Assembly (NCBI RefSeq): GCF_001584335.1
Contig: NZ_LSBB01000020.1
Span: forward strand, 744,001-808,000
Direction: 5' to 3'
Length of the DNA: 64,000 nucleotides
Origin: Bacillus atrophaeus
GTDB lineage: Bacteria > Bacillota > Bacilli > Bacillales > Bacillaceae
Shown in pieces: positions 8,911 through 19,341 of the stretch (its first letter is position 1; the number at the start of each line of letters is the position of its first letter). Made by a program: the position numbers and the translations under genes. Below the pieces are notes generated by a model that was not told the DNA's origin, did not search any database, and was given only the letters and a program-made list of their open reading frames with translations.

Positions 8911-9180
8911 GTGAGTTCAGAATTTGTAATTTCCATGGCGGAAAAAGCCGTGTATGTAACGCTGCTGATCAGCGGACCTCTGCTTGCGATCGCTTTATTG
9001 GTCGGTTTGGTCGTCAGTATCTTTCAAGCAACAACACAAATCCAGGAGCAGACTCTTGCGTTCATTCCGAAAATTGTGGCGGTTCTCTTAGGACTGATCT
9101 TTTTCGGTCCGTGGATGCTGTCGACCATTCTTTCGTTTACAACAGAGCTGTTTTCTAATTTAAACCGATTTGCAGGTTAA
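8911..9180 (+). CDS. fliQ: Flagellar export gate protein FliQ
   Basis: 89 residues and two transmembrane helices (YVTLLISGPLLAIALLVGLVVSIFQ and FIPKIVAVLLGLIFFGPWML) joined by the conserved ATTQIQEQTL loop. This is a canonical FliQ. GTG 8911 is preferred over the in-frame GTG at 8902 because the SD AGGGTAGGTG ends at 8903, and because the 89-residue length matches the family. fliR starts 7 bp after the stop. Confidence 0.95.
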   Translation: MSSEFVISMAEKAVYVTLLISGPLLAIALLVGLVVSIFQATTQIQEQTLAFIPKIVAVLLGLIFFGPWMLSTILSFTTELFSNLNRFAG

Positions 9181-9187
9181 TGGATCT

Positions 9188-9967
9188 ATGAATTCAATAA
9201 TTGATTTATTTCCCGCTTTTTTATTGGTTTTTATTCGGATTTCCGCTTTCTTTGTGACGATTCCGCTCTTCGGCCATCGAAATGTGCCTGCTGTGCATCG
9301 GATCGGGTTTGCTTTTTTTCTCGCTGTGATTTGCTTCAGCACGCTCGATCAAGCACCTTCAATCGAAATAGACGAACATTACATGCTTCTTGCGGTTAAA
9401 GAGACTGTAGTCGGACTTAGTCTTGGTTTGATTGCCTTTATTATGATCGCCGCTGTTCAGATTGCCGGCTCATTTATTGATTTTCAGATGGGATTTGCAA
9501 TTGCAAACGTTATTGATCCTCAAACGGGCGCACAGAGTCCGTTAATCGGACAATTTATATATACAATGGCGCTTTTGTTCATGCTGAGTGTCAATGCCCA
9601 TCATCTGCTGCTAGACGGCATTTATTACAGCTTTCAATATATTTCCATAGACCAGGCGTTCCCTGCCTTTGGAAATGAAGAGTTTGCTTATTTCATAGCA
9701 AAAAGCTTCAATGCTATGTTTATTATCGCCTTTCAAATGTCGGCGCCGGTCGTTGCCAGTCTTTTTTTGGTTGATCTTGCTTTAGGTATTGTGGCCCGGA
9801 CGGTTCCGCAGCTGAATGTGTTTGTTGTGGGGCTGCCTTTAAAAATCGCCGTCAGTTTCATCATGCTGATTGTTTGTATGTCCGTTATCTTCGGTGTCAT
9901 TCAAAACATCTTCAGCCTGACAATAGAAACGATGCGGAATCTATTAGCATTGGTCGGTGTTTCATAA
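9188..9967 (+). CDS. fliR: Flagellar export gate protein FliR
   Basis: 259 residues with six or seven hydrophobic helices. The family markers are GHRNVPAVHRIGFAFFLAV, IDFQMGFAIANVIDPQTGAQ and the C-terminal IVARTVPQLNVFVVGLPLKI. FliR completes the FliP5-Q4-R1 export pore. ATG 9188 gives the family-typical N-terminus MNSIIDLFPAF. The stop TAA shares its last base with the flhB ATG (TAATG), giving tight coupling. Confidence 0.96.
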   Translation: MNSIIDLFPAFLLVFIRISAFFVTIPLFGHRNVPAVHRIGFAFFLAVICFSTLDQAPSIEIDEHYMLLAVKETVVGLSLGLIAFIMIAAVQIAGSFIDFQMGFAIANVIDPQTGAQSPLIGQFIYTMALLFMLSVNAHHLLLDGIYYSFQYISIDQAFPAFGNEEFAYFIAKSFNAMFIIAFQMSAPVVASLFLVDLALGIVARTVPQLNVFVVGLPLKIAVSFIMLIVCMSVIFGVIQNIFSLTIETMRNLLALVGVS

Positions 9968-11049
9968 TGAAGCTAAGAATGGACCTGCAATTTTTTGCCG
10001 GAGAAAAGACGGAGAAAGCAACACCGAAAAAAAGACAGGACACGAGAAAGAAAGGTCAGGTTGCCAAAAGTGCCGATGTAAATACTGCGGTTTCACTGCT
10101 GGTGGTATTTCTTTCTTTCATTGCTATCGGACCGTACATGCGAGACAGGCTGCTATCATTCCTTGAAACGTTTTATACAGAATCGCTGACGATGAAACTC
10201 TCGATGTCGAATGTCCACACGCTGTTTATTGATTTATTAAAGGATACAGGTATCATTCTCGCTCCTATCATGCTTGTCGCGCTTATAGCAGGCGTCATAA
10301 GCAATTACATGCAGGTTGGAATCTTATTTTCTGCAGAAGTAATCAAGCCTGATCTGAAAAAACTAAGCCCTTTAAAAGGGTTTAAACGAATATACAGCAT
10401 GAGAGCGATTGTAGAACTGCTGAAGTCTATTTTAAAAATTGCGGTTGTAGGTTTTGCCGCCTTTCTTGTGCTTTGGACGCACTACGGAGAAATCCTCCGT
10501 CTGCCGCTCTTGACGCCGGAAGAGGTCCTCTCCTTTGTTTCTAAACTAACTCTGTGGATGGGGTTGAGCGGCGCCGGGGCTTTAATGGTTCTGGCCGGGC
10601 TCGACTATTTATATCAAAAATTTGATTATGAGAAAAACATCCGAATGTCAAAACAGGATATAAAAGACGAGTATAAGAAATCAGAGGGAGATCCGATTAT
10701 TAAATCAAAGATTAAGCAAAGGCAGCGTGAAATGGCAATGAGGCGCATGATGCAGGAAGTGCCGAAAGCTGATGTCATTATTACAAACCCGACCCACTAT
10801 GCGATCGCATTAAAATATGACGAGCACAAGATGGATGCCCCATATATCATTGCAAAAGGCGTTGACCATCTTGCATTAAAAATCAAACAGATTGCAAAAG
10901 AGCATGATGTGATGACGGTGGAAAACAGACCGCTTGCCCGTGCGTTATATGATCAGGTTGAGATTGATCAGGCAGTGCCGGAAGAGTTTTTTAAAGTCAT
11001 TGCAGAAATTTTAGCTTATGTCTATAAAACGAAACAAAAAGTACATTGA
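9967..11049 (+). CDS. flhB: Flagellar export switch protein FlhB
   Basis: 360 residues. The N-terminus is MKLRMDLQFFAGEKTEKATPKK, followed by the charged motif of the FlhB family and four transmembrane helices. The cytoplasmic C-domain contains the autocleavage site NPTH (VIITNPTHYAIALKYD). Cleavage there, prompted by FliK, changes export from hook to filament proteins. The start at 9967 overlaps the fliR stop. A longer upstream reading is possible but lies inside fliR and would add residues foreign to FlhB. Confidence 0.97.
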   Translation: MKLRMDLQFFAGEKTEKATPKKRQDTRKKGQVAKSADVNTAVSLLVVFLSFIAIGPYMRDRLLSFLETFYTESLTMKLSMSNVHTLFIDLLKDTGIILAPIMLVALIAGVISNYMQVGILFSAEVIKPDLKKLSPLKGFKRIYSMRAIVELLKSILKIAVVGFAAFLVLWTHYGEILRLPLLTPEEVLSFVSKLTLWMGLSGAGALMVLAGLDYLYQKFDYEKNIRMSKQDIKDEYKKSEGDPIIKSKIKQRQREMAMRRMMQEVPKADVIITNPTHYAIALKYDEHKMDAPYIIAKGVDHLALKIKQIAKEHDVMTVENRPLARALYDQVEIDQAVPEEFFKVIAEILAYVYKTKQKVH

Positions 11050-11081
11050 ATTTTCAGATTCAGAAGGAGAGAAAAAACAGC

Positions 11082-13115
11082 ATGTCAACAAGAGATTTAT
11101 CCGTTTTAATTAGTGTTGTCCTCATTGTGGCAATGCTGGTCATCCCATTTCCTCCATGGTTGTTAAGTATTTTGATCATTATTAATATCTCTCTTGCTTT
11201 GATCGTGCTTCTCACCACAATGAATATGCAAGAACCGCTGCAATTTTCAATTTTCCCGTCATTGCTGCTGCTATTGACGCTATTTCGGCTCGGGCTGAAT
11301 GTATCGACAACCCGTTCGATTCTGTCACATGGCGAAGGGGGAAAAGTCGTCGAGACATTCGGCAATTTCGTTGTCGGCGGAAATGTTTTAGTCGGACTTG
11401 TTGTATTTATTATTTTGATTATCATTCAGTTTGTCGTGATTACAAAAGGTGCAGAGCGTGTTTCCGAAGTGGCTGCAAGATTTACCCTTGACGCGATGCC
11501 CGGAAAGCAGATGAGTATTGACGCTGATCTGAACGCGGGCATGGTCACGGAGCAGGAAGCGAAGCACCGTCGTGAAAAGGTAGCCAGAGAGGCTGACTTT
11601 TACGGAGCGATGGATGGAGCAAGCAAATTCGTAAAAGGGGACGCAATTGCCGGAATTATCATCGTGATGATTAATATTATTTTCGGCATTATTATCGGAA
11701 TGCTTCAGCAAGGCATGAGCATTCAAGAGTCGGCCTCCCACTTTACGATGCTGACGGTAGGCGACGGGATCGTTTCGCAAATTCCGGCGCTTTTAATCTC
11801 AACGGCCACGGGAATCGTGGTGACGCGGGCGGCTTCGGAAGGAAATCTCGGCCATGACATTACAGGCCAGCTTTTCGCATACCCGAAGCTTCTCTATGTC
11901 ACGGCGGTAACGATTTTATTACTTGGTTTATTTACACCGATCGGGATTCTGCTTACAGGCCCTCTTGCAGGCCTGCTGGCTTTTGGAGCCTATTCGCTTT
12001 CTAAGGCCGGAAAGCAAAAAGAAGAAGTGGATGAAGTTCTTGAGGAAGAAGCGGAAGTGGATGAGCTGAAGAGCCCTGAAAGCGTTGTACATCTGCTGCA
12101 TATCGATCCGATTGAATTTGAGTTCGGATATGGTCTTATCCCGCTTGCGGATGCTAATCAGGGCGGCGATCTTTTAGACCGCATCGTGATGATCAGACGG
12201 CAGCTCGCAATTGAACTGGGCCTTGTGATTCCCGTAGTTCGCATTCGGGATAATATCGCACTGCAGCCGAATGAGTACCGCTTAAAAATTAAAGGGAATG
12301 AAGTGGCAAAAGGTGAGCTTTTGCTTGATCACTATTTAGCAATGTCCCCGTCATCTGAAGATGATCTGATTGAAGGAATAGAAACGATAGAGCCTTCATT
12401 CGGGCTCCCAGCCAAATGGATCGGGGAAGCCGCAAAAGACGAAGCGGATATGCTCGGCTATACGGTTGTTGATCCGGCTTCGGTCGTCTCCACCCATATT
12501 ACGGAAAAGATAAAACAATATGCACACGAACTGATCGGAAGGCAGGAGACGAAACAGCTGATCGACCACTTGAAGGAAACGTATCCTGTTCTTGTGGACG
12601 AAGTGACGCCTAATCCCTTGTCTGTCGGTGAAATTCAAAAGGTTCTCTCTAAGCTTTTAAAAGAAAAAGTGTCCATCAGGAATTTAGTGACGATATTTGA
12701 AACACTTGCGGATTACGGAAAACTAACCACAGACTCTGACCTTTTGACAGAATATACGAGACAGGCGCTGGCTAAACAAATTACAGCACAATTTGCTAAA
12801 GAAGATGAGACGTTAAAGGTGATTACTTGTTCAGGCCGGGTAGAAAAAGCGATTGCTGACGGTGTGCAGCAGACAGAGCACGGCAATTATTTGTCGCTTG
12901 AGCCTGATGTGTCCGAAAGTATTGTGCGCTCTGTCGCCAAAGAGGCAGAACAACTGTCCATCAGGCAAGAGTCAGCGATCCTGCTGTGTTCACCGCCTGT
13001 CAGAATGTATGTGAAGCAGCTGCTTGAACGATATTTCCCGGAACTGCCTGTGCTCTCATATAACGAGCTTGAGGCAAATGTTGAAGTACAAAGCATTGGA
13101 GTGGTGGATATTTAA
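11082..13115 (+). CDS. flhA: Flagellar export gate protein FlhA
   Basis: 677 residues. An eight-helix membrane domain occupies about residues 10-325 and contains the FHIPEP-family signature (RFTLDAMPGKQMSIDADLNAG, then EADFYGAMDGASKFVKGDAIA). A large cytoplasmic domain from about residue 345 binds chaperone-substrate complexes. FlhA forms the nonameric export-gate ring. ATG 11082 follows SD AGAAGGAGAG and gives the MSTRDLSVL N-terminus; earlier in-frame starts add residues overlapping the SD. The stop overlaps flhF by one base (TAATG). Confidence 0.97.
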   Translation: MSTRDLSVLISVVLIVAMLVIPFPPWLLSILIIINISLALIVLLTTMNMQEPLQFSIFPSLLLLLTLFRLGLNVSTTRSILSHGEGGKVVETFGNFVVGGNVLVGLVVFIILIIIQFVVITKGAERVSEVAARFTLDAMPGKQMSIDADLNAGMVTEQEAKHRREKVAREADFYGAMDGASKFVKGDAIAGIIIVMINIIFGIIIGMLQQGMSIQESASHFTMLTVGDGIVSQIPALLISTATGIVVTRAASEGNLGHDITGQLFAYPKLLYVTAVTILLLGLFTPIGILLTGPLAGLLAFGAYSLSKAGKQKEEVDEVLEEEAEVDELKSPESVVHLLHIDPIEFEFGYGLIPLADANQGGDLLDRIVMIRRQLAIELGLVIPVVRIRDNIALQPNEYRLKIKGNEVAKGELLLDHYLAMSPSSEDDLIEGIETIEPSFGLPAKWIGEAAKDEADMLGYTVVDPASVVSTHITEKIKQYAHELIGRQETKQLIDHLKETYPVLVDEVTPNPLSVGEIQKVLSKLLKEKVSIRNLVTIFETLADYGKLTTDSDLLTEYTRQALAKQITAQFAKEDETLKVITCSGRVEKAIADGVQQTEHGNYLSLEPDVSESIVRSVAKEAEQLSIRQESAILLCSPPVRMYVKQLLERYFPELPVLSYNELEANVEVQSIGVVDI

Positions 13116-14221
13116 TGAAAATAAAAAAATTTAAAGCCGCTTCAATGCAGGAAGCAGCGATTCAAATAAAAAAAGAGCTGGGCAAAGATGCAGTGATATT
13201 AAATTCAAAGCAAATCCAAAAGCGGAAATGGTTTGGATTTTCAAAAAAATCAGCTGTTGAGGTTATAGCTGTAATGGACCAGGATTTTTCGGAGCAGCGA
13301 AAACCTGATCCGAAAATTGATACTGTGCCGAAAAAGTCTCTTGAAGCGTCCTCCAGTGCCCCGCGTGTTCAAGAGCAGGAACAGCGGGTACATGAGACAG
13401 TTCAGGTCGTTCTCAATGAAACGTCTGATTATCAGTCAATGCTGCCTGAACCGCTTCGAAAGGCCGAACAGCTTCTGCAGGATGCGGGAATCAAAGATTC
13501 CATTAAAACCAGTGTGATGAGCCGCTTACTTCATGACTCAATTTCAGCAGGCGATCTGACTGAAGAGAACGTGGTTCGTAAATTACAGGATGTTTTATGC
13601 GAGGCGCTTCCGCCGAAAGATAGGTGGCAGGAAGCGATCTCTTCCCAATATATCGTGTTATTTGGCTCCACAGGCGCCGGAAAGACGACAACGCTGGCAA
13701 AGCTCGCAGCGTCTTCTATGCTGGACAAACATAAAAAAATCGCATTTATCACAACAGACACATACCGGATAGCGGCAGTAGAGCAGCTGAAAACTTATGC
13801 GGAGCTGCTGCAGGCGCCTATGGAAGTCTGTTATACAAATGAAGAGTTTTTGCAGGCGAAAGAAACATTCTCTGAATATGATCATGTATTTATTGATACG
13901 GCCGGCAGAAATTTTAAAGAACAACAATACATTGAAGAGTTAAAAGAAACGATTCCATTTGAAAACAGCATACAGTCATTTCTTGTATTGTCGGCAACTT
14001 CTAAGTACGAAGACATGAAAGACATCGTCAAACGATTTTCAAGCGTGCCGGTCAATCAATTCATTTTTACGAAGGCTGATGAGACAGCTTCATTAGGCTC
14101 TGTATTTCATATTTTAGCAGAATCCAAAATCGGAGCAGGGTTTATCACAAACGGCCAAAATGTGCCGGAGGATATACAATCAGTTTCTCCTGAGGATTTT
14201 GTAAGGATGCTTATGAAATGA
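13115..14221 (+). CDS. flhF: SRP-type GTPase FlhF, flagellar placement
   Basis: 368 residues. The basic N-terminal domain ([23 protein letters not shown]) is followed by a linker, a helical N domain (about 115-170) and an SRP-like G domain. The P-loop [10 protein letters not shown] begins at about residue 184; other G motifs are [19 protein letters not shown] and TKAD. FlhF determines the position and number of flagella at the membrane, and its GTPase is stimulated by FlhG. The ATG overlaps the flhA stop, and the 3' end overlaps flhG by ATGA. Confidence 0.96.
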   Translation: MKIKKFKAASMQEAAIQIKKELGKDAVILNSKQIQKRKWFGFSKKSAVEVIAVMDQDFSEQRKPDPKIDTVPKKSLEASSSAPRVQEQEQRVHETVQVVLNETSDYQSMLPEPLRKAEQLLQDAGIKDSIKTSVMSRLLHDSISAGDLTEENVVRKLQDVLCEALPPKDRWQEAISSQYIVLFGSTGAGKTTTLAKLAASSMLDKHKKIAFITTDTYRIAAVEQLKTYAELLQAPMEVCYTNEEFLQAKETFSEYDHVFIDTAGRNFKEQQYIEELKETIPFENSIQSFLVLSATSKYEDMKDIVKRFSSVPVNQFIFTKADETASLGSVFHILAESKIGAGFITNGQNVPEDIQSVSPEDFVRMLMK

Positions 14222-15108
14222 CCAGACCGGATCAAGCCGAAACATTAAGAAAAAAAATGGAGTCACGGCTGAGAAATGTGCCCGTACTTTATCCGCGAAA
14301 AGCGAAAACGCTGGCTGTGATAAGCGGCAAAGGCGGCGTCGGAAAATCGAATATCACTTTGAATCTGGCCCTCGCGCTACAGGAAAAAGGCAAAAAGGTG
14401 CTGCTGATTGATCTGGATATCGGGATGGGCAATATTGATGTGTTAATCGGTACTTCATCTTCCCGAACGATTATTGACGTATTAACAGATCGAAAACCTT
14501 TAACCCATTCGTTATCCGCGGGGCCAATGGGTCTTCGGTATATATCCGGAGGGACCGGTCTTGATGCGATGTTTGAGCTGGATCAGGAGAGATGGTCATT
14601 TTTTATGAATGAGCTTGCCGGTTCCTTAACTGAGTTTGATTACGTACTGTTCGATATGGGAGCGGGATTATCAAAAGACGCTCTGCCGTTTATCTTGGCG
14701 GCAGATGATATTTTGATCGTTACCACTCCTGAACCCACTGCCATTATGGATGCATACAGCGCAGTTAAACACTTGGTGCAGACAGGAAACAAACTGTCAA
14801 TGAAGGTCGCGGTTAATCGTTCCCGTGATCAAAAGGATGGGCTGTACACGTTTTCCCGCCTTTCTCATACGGTTAAAACATTTTTGGATGAAGCTGTTCA
14901 ATTTGCCGGCACCATCCCGGACGATCCGTTAGTGAGTAAGGCTGTTATTGAACAGATGCCTTTTATGATAAAAAGTCCTCAATCAAGAGTAAGCAGGTCT
15001 GTCCGGCTCTTGGCGGATGTCCTGTTTCAAATAGAAGAAAACCAACCAGCAGAAGAGAAACAGACATTTATTGAGAAATTATCTTCTTTTTTAATGAGGA
15101 GGACATAA
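14218..15108 (+). CDS. flhG: MinD-like ATPase FlhG (YlxH)
   Basis: 296 residues. An N-terminal segment ([14 protein letters not shown]) activates FlhF. A ParA/MinD ATPase fold follows with the deviant Walker A KGGVGKSN, Walker A' [11 protein letters not shown] and switch region [11 protein letters not shown]. The C-terminus is amphipathic (LSSFLMRRT), consistent with membrane targeting. FlhG sets flagellar number and spacing with FlhF. The gene overlaps flhF by 4 bp and ends 1 bp before cheB. Confidence 0.96.
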   Translation: MTRPDQAETLRKKMESRLRNVPVLYPRKAKTLAVISGKGGVGKSNITLNLALALQEKGKKVLLIDLDIGMGNIDVLIGTSSSRTIIDVLTDRKPLTHSLSAGPMGLRYISGGTGLDAMFELDQERWSFFMNELAGSLTEFDYVLFDMGAGLSKDALPFILAADDILIVTTPEPTAIMDAYSAVKHLVQTGNKLSMKVAVNRSRDQKDGLYTFSRLSHTVKTFLDEAVQFAGTIPDDPLVSKAVIEQMPFMIKSPQSRVSRSVRLLADVLFQIEENQPAEEKQTFIEKLSSFLMRRT

Positions 15109-15109
15109 T

Positions 15110-16177
15110 GTGATTCGTGTTCTTGTAGTTGATGATTCAGCATTTATGAGAAAACTGATAAGCGATTTTCTAACCGCCGAAAGTCAGATAGAAGTAATCG
15201 GAACAGCGAGAAACGGAGAAGAGGCGCTGCAAAAAATTAATGCGCTTCAGCCAGACGTTGTGACGCTTGATATTGAGATGCCTGTAATGAATGGAACAGA
15301 TACGCTGCAAAAAATTCTCAATACCTATCAATTGCCGGTCATTATGGTATCTAGCCAAACGCAGCAAGGAAAAGAAGTTACAATTGACTGTTTGGAGATG
15401 GGGGCGTTTGATTTTATCACAAAGCCCTCCGGCTCTATTTCTCTGGATTTATATAAAATAAAAGAACAATTGGTGGAAAGAGTAATTGCAGCAGGGCTCT
15501 CAACGGAACAAAAGACTGAAGCTGCACCAATTACTCCCCCTCCGCCAAGGCGCGCCGCCAAAATTGAGTTAGTAAAACCGATATCTGCCGCCGCAAAGCA
15601 CATTGTTTGTCTCGGCACGTCAACGGGCGGCCCCCGGGCATTGCAGAAGGTAATTCCGAAACTGCCGAAGGATCTGAAAGCGCCGGTTCTCATTGTCCAG
15701 CATATGCCTGAAGGGTTTACGGCATCTTTAGCCGACAGATTAAATCATTTGTCAGATATACAAGTAAAAGAAGCAAAAGATGGCGAAATGGCGTCAGAAG
15801 GCTGTGTTTACATTGCGCCGGGCGGTAAAAACATGTCGGTTGTAAAAACGGGCGCCGGACTTCAGATTAGTCTTGACAGCAAAGTGACGCCAAGCCGCCA
15901 TAAACCGTCAGTCGATTATTTGTTCCGATCTGTTAGCCGGCTTTCTGACTATGCAAAGGTTGCGGTGATTATGACCGGCATGGGAAGTGACGGCACAGAA
16001 GGCATCAAAGAAATTCTTGCGGCGGGTAATGTGAAAACAATAGCTGAATCTGAAGAATCCTGTGTTGTATTTGGAATGCCGAAATCGGCAATTAAAGCAG
16101 GCCTCATACATGAAATCAAGCATGTAGAAGATATCGCAGCAGCCATCACAAGCAGTGTGAAAAAAGAGAGGGTGTGA
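15110..16177 (+). CDS. cheB: Receptor methylesterase CheB
   Basis: 355 residues. An N-terminal receiver domain (Asp8-Asp9, phospho-Asp54 in VVTLDIEMP) is joined by a linker with a PPPPRR run to the methylesterase/deamidase domain. Its catalytic features are visible: Ser in GTSTGGPRAL, His in QHMPEGFT, Asp in MTGMGSDG. It removes methyl groups from chemoreceptors in the adaptation system. GTG start at 15110 after SD GAGGAGGACATAAT. Confidence 0.96.
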   Translation: MIRVLVVDDSAFMRKLISDFLTAESQIEVIGTARNGEEALQKINALQPDVVTLDIEMPVMNGTDTLQKILNTYQLPVIMVSSQTQQGKEVTIDCLEMGAFDFITKPSGSISLDLYKIKEQLVERVIAAGLSTEQKTEAAPITPPPPRRAAKIELVKPISAAAKHIVCLGTSTGGPRALQKVIPKLPKDLKAPVLIVQHMPEGFTASLADRLNHLSDIQVKEAKDGEMASEGCVYIAPGGKNMSVVKTGAGLQISLDSKVTPSRHKPSVDYLFRSVSRLSDYAKVAVIMTGMGSDGTEGIKEILAAGNVKTIAESEESCVVFGMPKSAIKAGLIHEIKHVEDIAAAITSSVKKERV

Positions 16178-16182
16178 GTCAA

Positions 16183-18201
16183 TTGGATATGAATCAATAT
16201 TTAGATGTCTTTATTGATGAAAGTAAAGAACATTTACAAACATGTAATGAAAAGCTTCTGCTTTTAGAAAAAGACCCGTCAGACCTTCAGATTGTTCATG
16301 ATATTTTCAGAGCTGCCCATACGTTAAAAGGAATGAGCGCAACGATGGGTTACACGGATCTGGCCCATCTAACCCATCAGCTTGAAAATGTGTTGGATGC
16401 CATTCGGAATGGAGATATAGCCATCACTTCAAGCAGGCTTGACGTAATGTTTGAAGCGCTGGACCATCTTGAAGCGATGGTTCAGTCCATTATAGACGGC
16501 GGAGACGGGAAACGGGATATTACTGAAGTGAGCGCAAAGCTTGATGTAAACGGCGCTCACGCCGAAACAGCGGCTGCTGCAGAAATAGCTGAGACGGAGA
16601 GTTCAAAAGAAGACTGGGAATACGATGAGTTTGAGCGGACGGTTATAGAAGAAGCTGAGGAACAGGGATTTGAGCGATACGAAATAACCGTTTCTCTTAA
16701 CGAAAATTGTATGTTAAAAGCAGTCAGAGTATATATGATTTTTGAAAAACTTAATGAAATAGGCGAAGTCGCTAAAACAATGCCGAGTGCGGAAGTGCTT
16801 GAAACAGAGGACTTCGGATCTTCGTTTCAGGTTTGCCTGTTAACCAAGCAGACGGCCGAAGACGTTGAACAAATCATCAACGGCATTTCAGAAGTTGAGA
16901 ATGTGGAAATCAAACACGGGACTCCGTTAAAAACGGTTGAAAAACAGCCTGAACCAAAGGCTGACATTCAACCAGCCCTCCCTGAAAAGAAGCAGCAGGA
17001 AAAACAAAAACAGCCCGTAAAAAACGAAGAACAGGCGAAACATCATTCAGGAGGATCAAAAACGATCCGGGTCAATATTGACAGGCTGGACTCTTTGATG
17101 AATCTATTTGAAGAGCTTGTGATCGACCGTGGCCGGCTTGAGCAGATTGCCAAGGAGCTTGAGCATAACGAATTGACCGAAACGGTAGAACGAATGACAA
17201 GAATATCCGGAGACTTGCAATCCATTATTCTTAACATGAGAATGGTTCCGGTAGAAACTGTATTTAACCGTTTCCCGAGAATGATTCGTCAGCTTCAAAA
17301 AGAACTGAACAAAAAAATTGAGCTGTCAATAATCGGAGCGGAAACCGAATTAGACCGAACTGTTATTGATGAAATCGGCGATCCGCTCGTTCACTTGATC
17401 AGAAACAGTATTGACCATGGTGTTGAATCACCAGAAGTCCGTTTGAAAAAAGGAAAACCTGAATCCGGTAAAGTCGTTCTTAAAGCGTATCACAGCGGTA
17501 ATCACGTCTTTATTGAAGTGGAGGATGACGGGGCCGGTCTGAACCGCAAAAAAATTCTTGAAAAGGCGCTCGAGCGCAACGTAATAACAGATCGGGAAGC
17601 TGAGAGTCTCGAAGACAACGAGATTTATGAATTAATATTTGCGCCCGGCTTCTCCACCGCCGATCAAATCTCTGATATTTCAGGCCGCGGCGTCGGGCTG
17701 GATGTAGTCAAGAATAAACTGGAATCTCTCGGCGGATCAGTCAGTGTAAGATCTGTTGAAGGCGAAGGTTCGCTCTTCAGTATTCAGCTTCCGCTGACAT
17801 TGTCGATTATCTCAGTTCTTCTTATTAAACTGGAAGAAGAAACGTTTGCTATACCGATTTCTTCTATTATTGAAACGGCTGTTATTGATAAAAACGATAT
17901 TTTGCAGACACATGATCGCGAAGTCATTGATTTCAGAGGACACATTGTGCCTGTCGTCTATTTAAAAGAAGAGTTTAAGATAAACGATACCAAGCAAGAT
18001 GCACAACAGCTCCATATCATTATTGTCAAAAAAGGCGACAAGCCTACTGCGTTTGTCGTGGACTCCTTTATCGGCCAGCAGGAGGTCGTCCTGAAATCAC
18101 TCGGAGACTACTTAACGAACGTCTTTGCGATTTCCGGGGCCACCATTTTAGGAGACGGACAGGTAGCGCTGATTATTGATTGTAACGCACTGATTATTTA
18201 A
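16183..18201 (+). CDS. cheA: Chemotaxis histidine kinase CheA
   Basis: 672 residues. P1 Hpt domain with phospho-His46 (AAHTLKGMSATMG), P2 CheY/CheB-binding domain (about 140-250), a Pro/Gln/Lys linker, P3 dimerisation (about 295-360), P4 ATP-binding (HLIRNSIDHGVE, DDGAGL, GRGVGLDVV) and the C-terminal P5 CheW-like domain. The TTG at 16183 is chosen because it follows SD AGAGAGGGTG at a good distance and gives MDMNQYLDVF. The GTG at 16174 lies within that SD. It phosphorylates CheY and CheB in the receptor array. Confidence 0.96.
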   Translation: MDMNQYLDVFIDESKEHLQTCNEKLLLLEKDPSDLQIVHDIFRAAHTLKGMSATMGYTDLAHLTHQLENVLDAIRNGDIAITSSRLDVMFEALDHLEAMVQSIIDGGDGKRDITEVSAKLDVNGAHAETAAAAEIAETESSKEDWEYDEFERTVIEEAEEQGFERYEITVSLNENCMLKAVRVYMIFEKLNEIGEVAKTMPSAEVLETEDFGSSFQVCLLTKQTAEDVEQIINGISEVENVEIKHGTPLKTVEKQPEPKADIQPALPEKKQQEKQKQPVKNEEQAKHHSGGSKTIRVNIDRLDSLMNLFEELVIDRGRLEQIAKELEHNELTETVERMTRISGDLQSIILNMRMVPVETVFNRFPRMIRQLQKELNKKIELSIIGAETELDRTVIDEIGDPLVHLIRNSIDHGVESPEVRLKKGKPESGKVVLKAYHSGNHVFIEVEDDGAGLNRKKILEKALERNVITDREAESLEDNEIYELIFAPGFSTADQISDISGRGVGLDVVKNKLESLGGSVSVRSVEGEGSLFSIQLPLTLSIISVLLIKLEEETFAIPISSIIETAVIDKNDILQTHDREVIDFRGHIVPVVYLKEEFKINDTKQDAQQLHIIIVKKGDKPTAFVVDSFIGQQEVVLKSLGDYLTNVFAISGATILGDGQVALIIDCNALII

Positions 18202-18222
18202 CGATACGAGGAGGTGTCTCAC

Positions 18223-18699
18223 GTGACTGCAGAAATTAAAACAGGCGAAAAAATGATTGTGTTTATGGTGAACGGCAAGGAATACGCCATTTCCGTCACT
18301 CAAGTGAAGTCAATTGAAAAGTGGCAAAAGCCGACGAGAGTCCCCGGCGTGGAGCCTTACATTTGCGGAGTTATCAATTTGCGAGGTGTCGTCACACCGG
18401 TGCTGGATTTAAGGATGCGGCTGAACTTGCCCGAGCATACGATTACTGACGAAACGCGCATTATTATCATTGCTTATCGTGACATTGAGGTCGGCTGGAT
18501 TGTCGATGAAGCGAATGACGTCATTACTGTGCATGAAAATGAGATTGAATCTGCGCCTGAAAGTCTTCAAAAGGACGCTGATGTATGGATCAAACAGATC
18601 GTGAAGCAAGAGAACAGACTGTTGAATATCATTGATGCAAATGCAGTTTTAGATAAAGAAACGCCCCAGTCTGCCGTGCCCGATCAACCTTATTCTTAA
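18223..18699 (+). CDS. cheW: Chemotaxis coupling protein CheW
   Basis: 158 residues, a single CheW SH3-like domain: IVFMVNGKEYAISVTQVKSI, then VPGVEPYICGVINLRGVVTPVLDL. It links receptors to CheA. GTG 18223 follows SD GAGGAGGTGTCTCAC. An earlier in-frame GTG at 18214 lies inside that SD and is rejected. cheC follows after 12 bp. Confidence 0.96.
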   Translation: MTAEIKTGEKMIVFMVNGKEYAISVTQVKSIEKWQKPTRVPGVEPYICGVINLRGVVTPVLDLRMRLNLPEHTITDETRIIIIAYRDIEVGWIVDEANDVITVHENEIESAPESLQKDADVWIKQIVKQENRLLNIIDANAVLDKETPQSAVPDQPYS

Positions 18700-18711
18700 A
18701 GGGGTTATGAC

Positions 18712-19341
18712 ATGAGTATTTTTAACGGAATCAAAGAAGAGCAGATGGACATATTGCGGGAAGTCGGAAATATCGGTGCAGGTCACTCAGCTTCTGCAAT
18801 GGCACAGCTGTTAAACAGAAAGATTGATATGGAAGTGCCATTTGCGAAACTGTTGTCATTTGATGAGCTTGCTGATTTTTTTGGCGGTGCCGATATGCCC
18901 GTTGCCAGTATCTTTTTAAGAATGGAAGGCGACCTGACCGGCTCAATGTTCTTTATTATGCCTTTTCACCAAGCTGAACAGTTTATCAGAGAGCTGATCG
19001 GGAATCCGGAATTTGATATTGACAACCTGAGTGAGGATGATTTAAGTTCATCCGCTTTGCATGAGCTGGGCAATATTTTAGCAGGATCATATTTAACGGC
19101 GCTGGCTGACTTGACCAAGCTTGAACTTTATCCGAGCGTGCCTGAAGTCTCGCTCGATATGTTCGGTGCAGTCATAAGTGAAGGGCTGATGGAGTTCAGC
19201 CAAATTGGAGAGCAGGCGATCGTCGTCGATACTTCTATTTTTGACCAAAGCCATCAGCAGGAGCTTAAAGCTCATATGTTTTTGCTCCCGGATTATGATT
19301 CATTTGAAAAGCTCTTTGTTTCCTTGGGTGCATCGCGATGA
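18712..19341 (+). CDS. cheC: CheY-P phosphatase CheC
   Basis: 209 residues with the duplicated CheC/FliY phosphatase motif: ILREVGNIGAGHSASAMAQLL near the N-terminus and ALHELGNILAGSYLTALADL at about residues 116-135. The Glu and Asn of each motif are intact. CheC dephosphorylates CheY-P and binds CheD, giving the Bacillus feedback adaptation loop. It overlaps cheD by ATGA, matching their physical interaction. Confidence 0.97.
   Translation: MSIFNGIKEEQMDILREVGNIGAGHSASAMAQLLNRKIDMEVPFAKLLSFDELADFFGGADMPVASIFLRMEGDLTGSMFFIMPFHQAEQFIRELIGNPEFDIDNLSEDDLSSSALHELGNILAGSYLTALADLTKLELYPSVPEVSLDMFGAVISEGLMEFSQIGEQAIVVDTSIFDQSHQQELKAHMFLLPDYDSFEKLFVSLGASR

Noticed and set aside
11046..11081. Longer N-terminus for flhA (and similar upstream starts in fliM, fliY, fliR, flhB, cheW, dapG, dapA)
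   Set aside because: The extra residues lie upstream of or inside the Shine-Dalgarno or inside the preceding gene, and the shorter forms match the family lengths.
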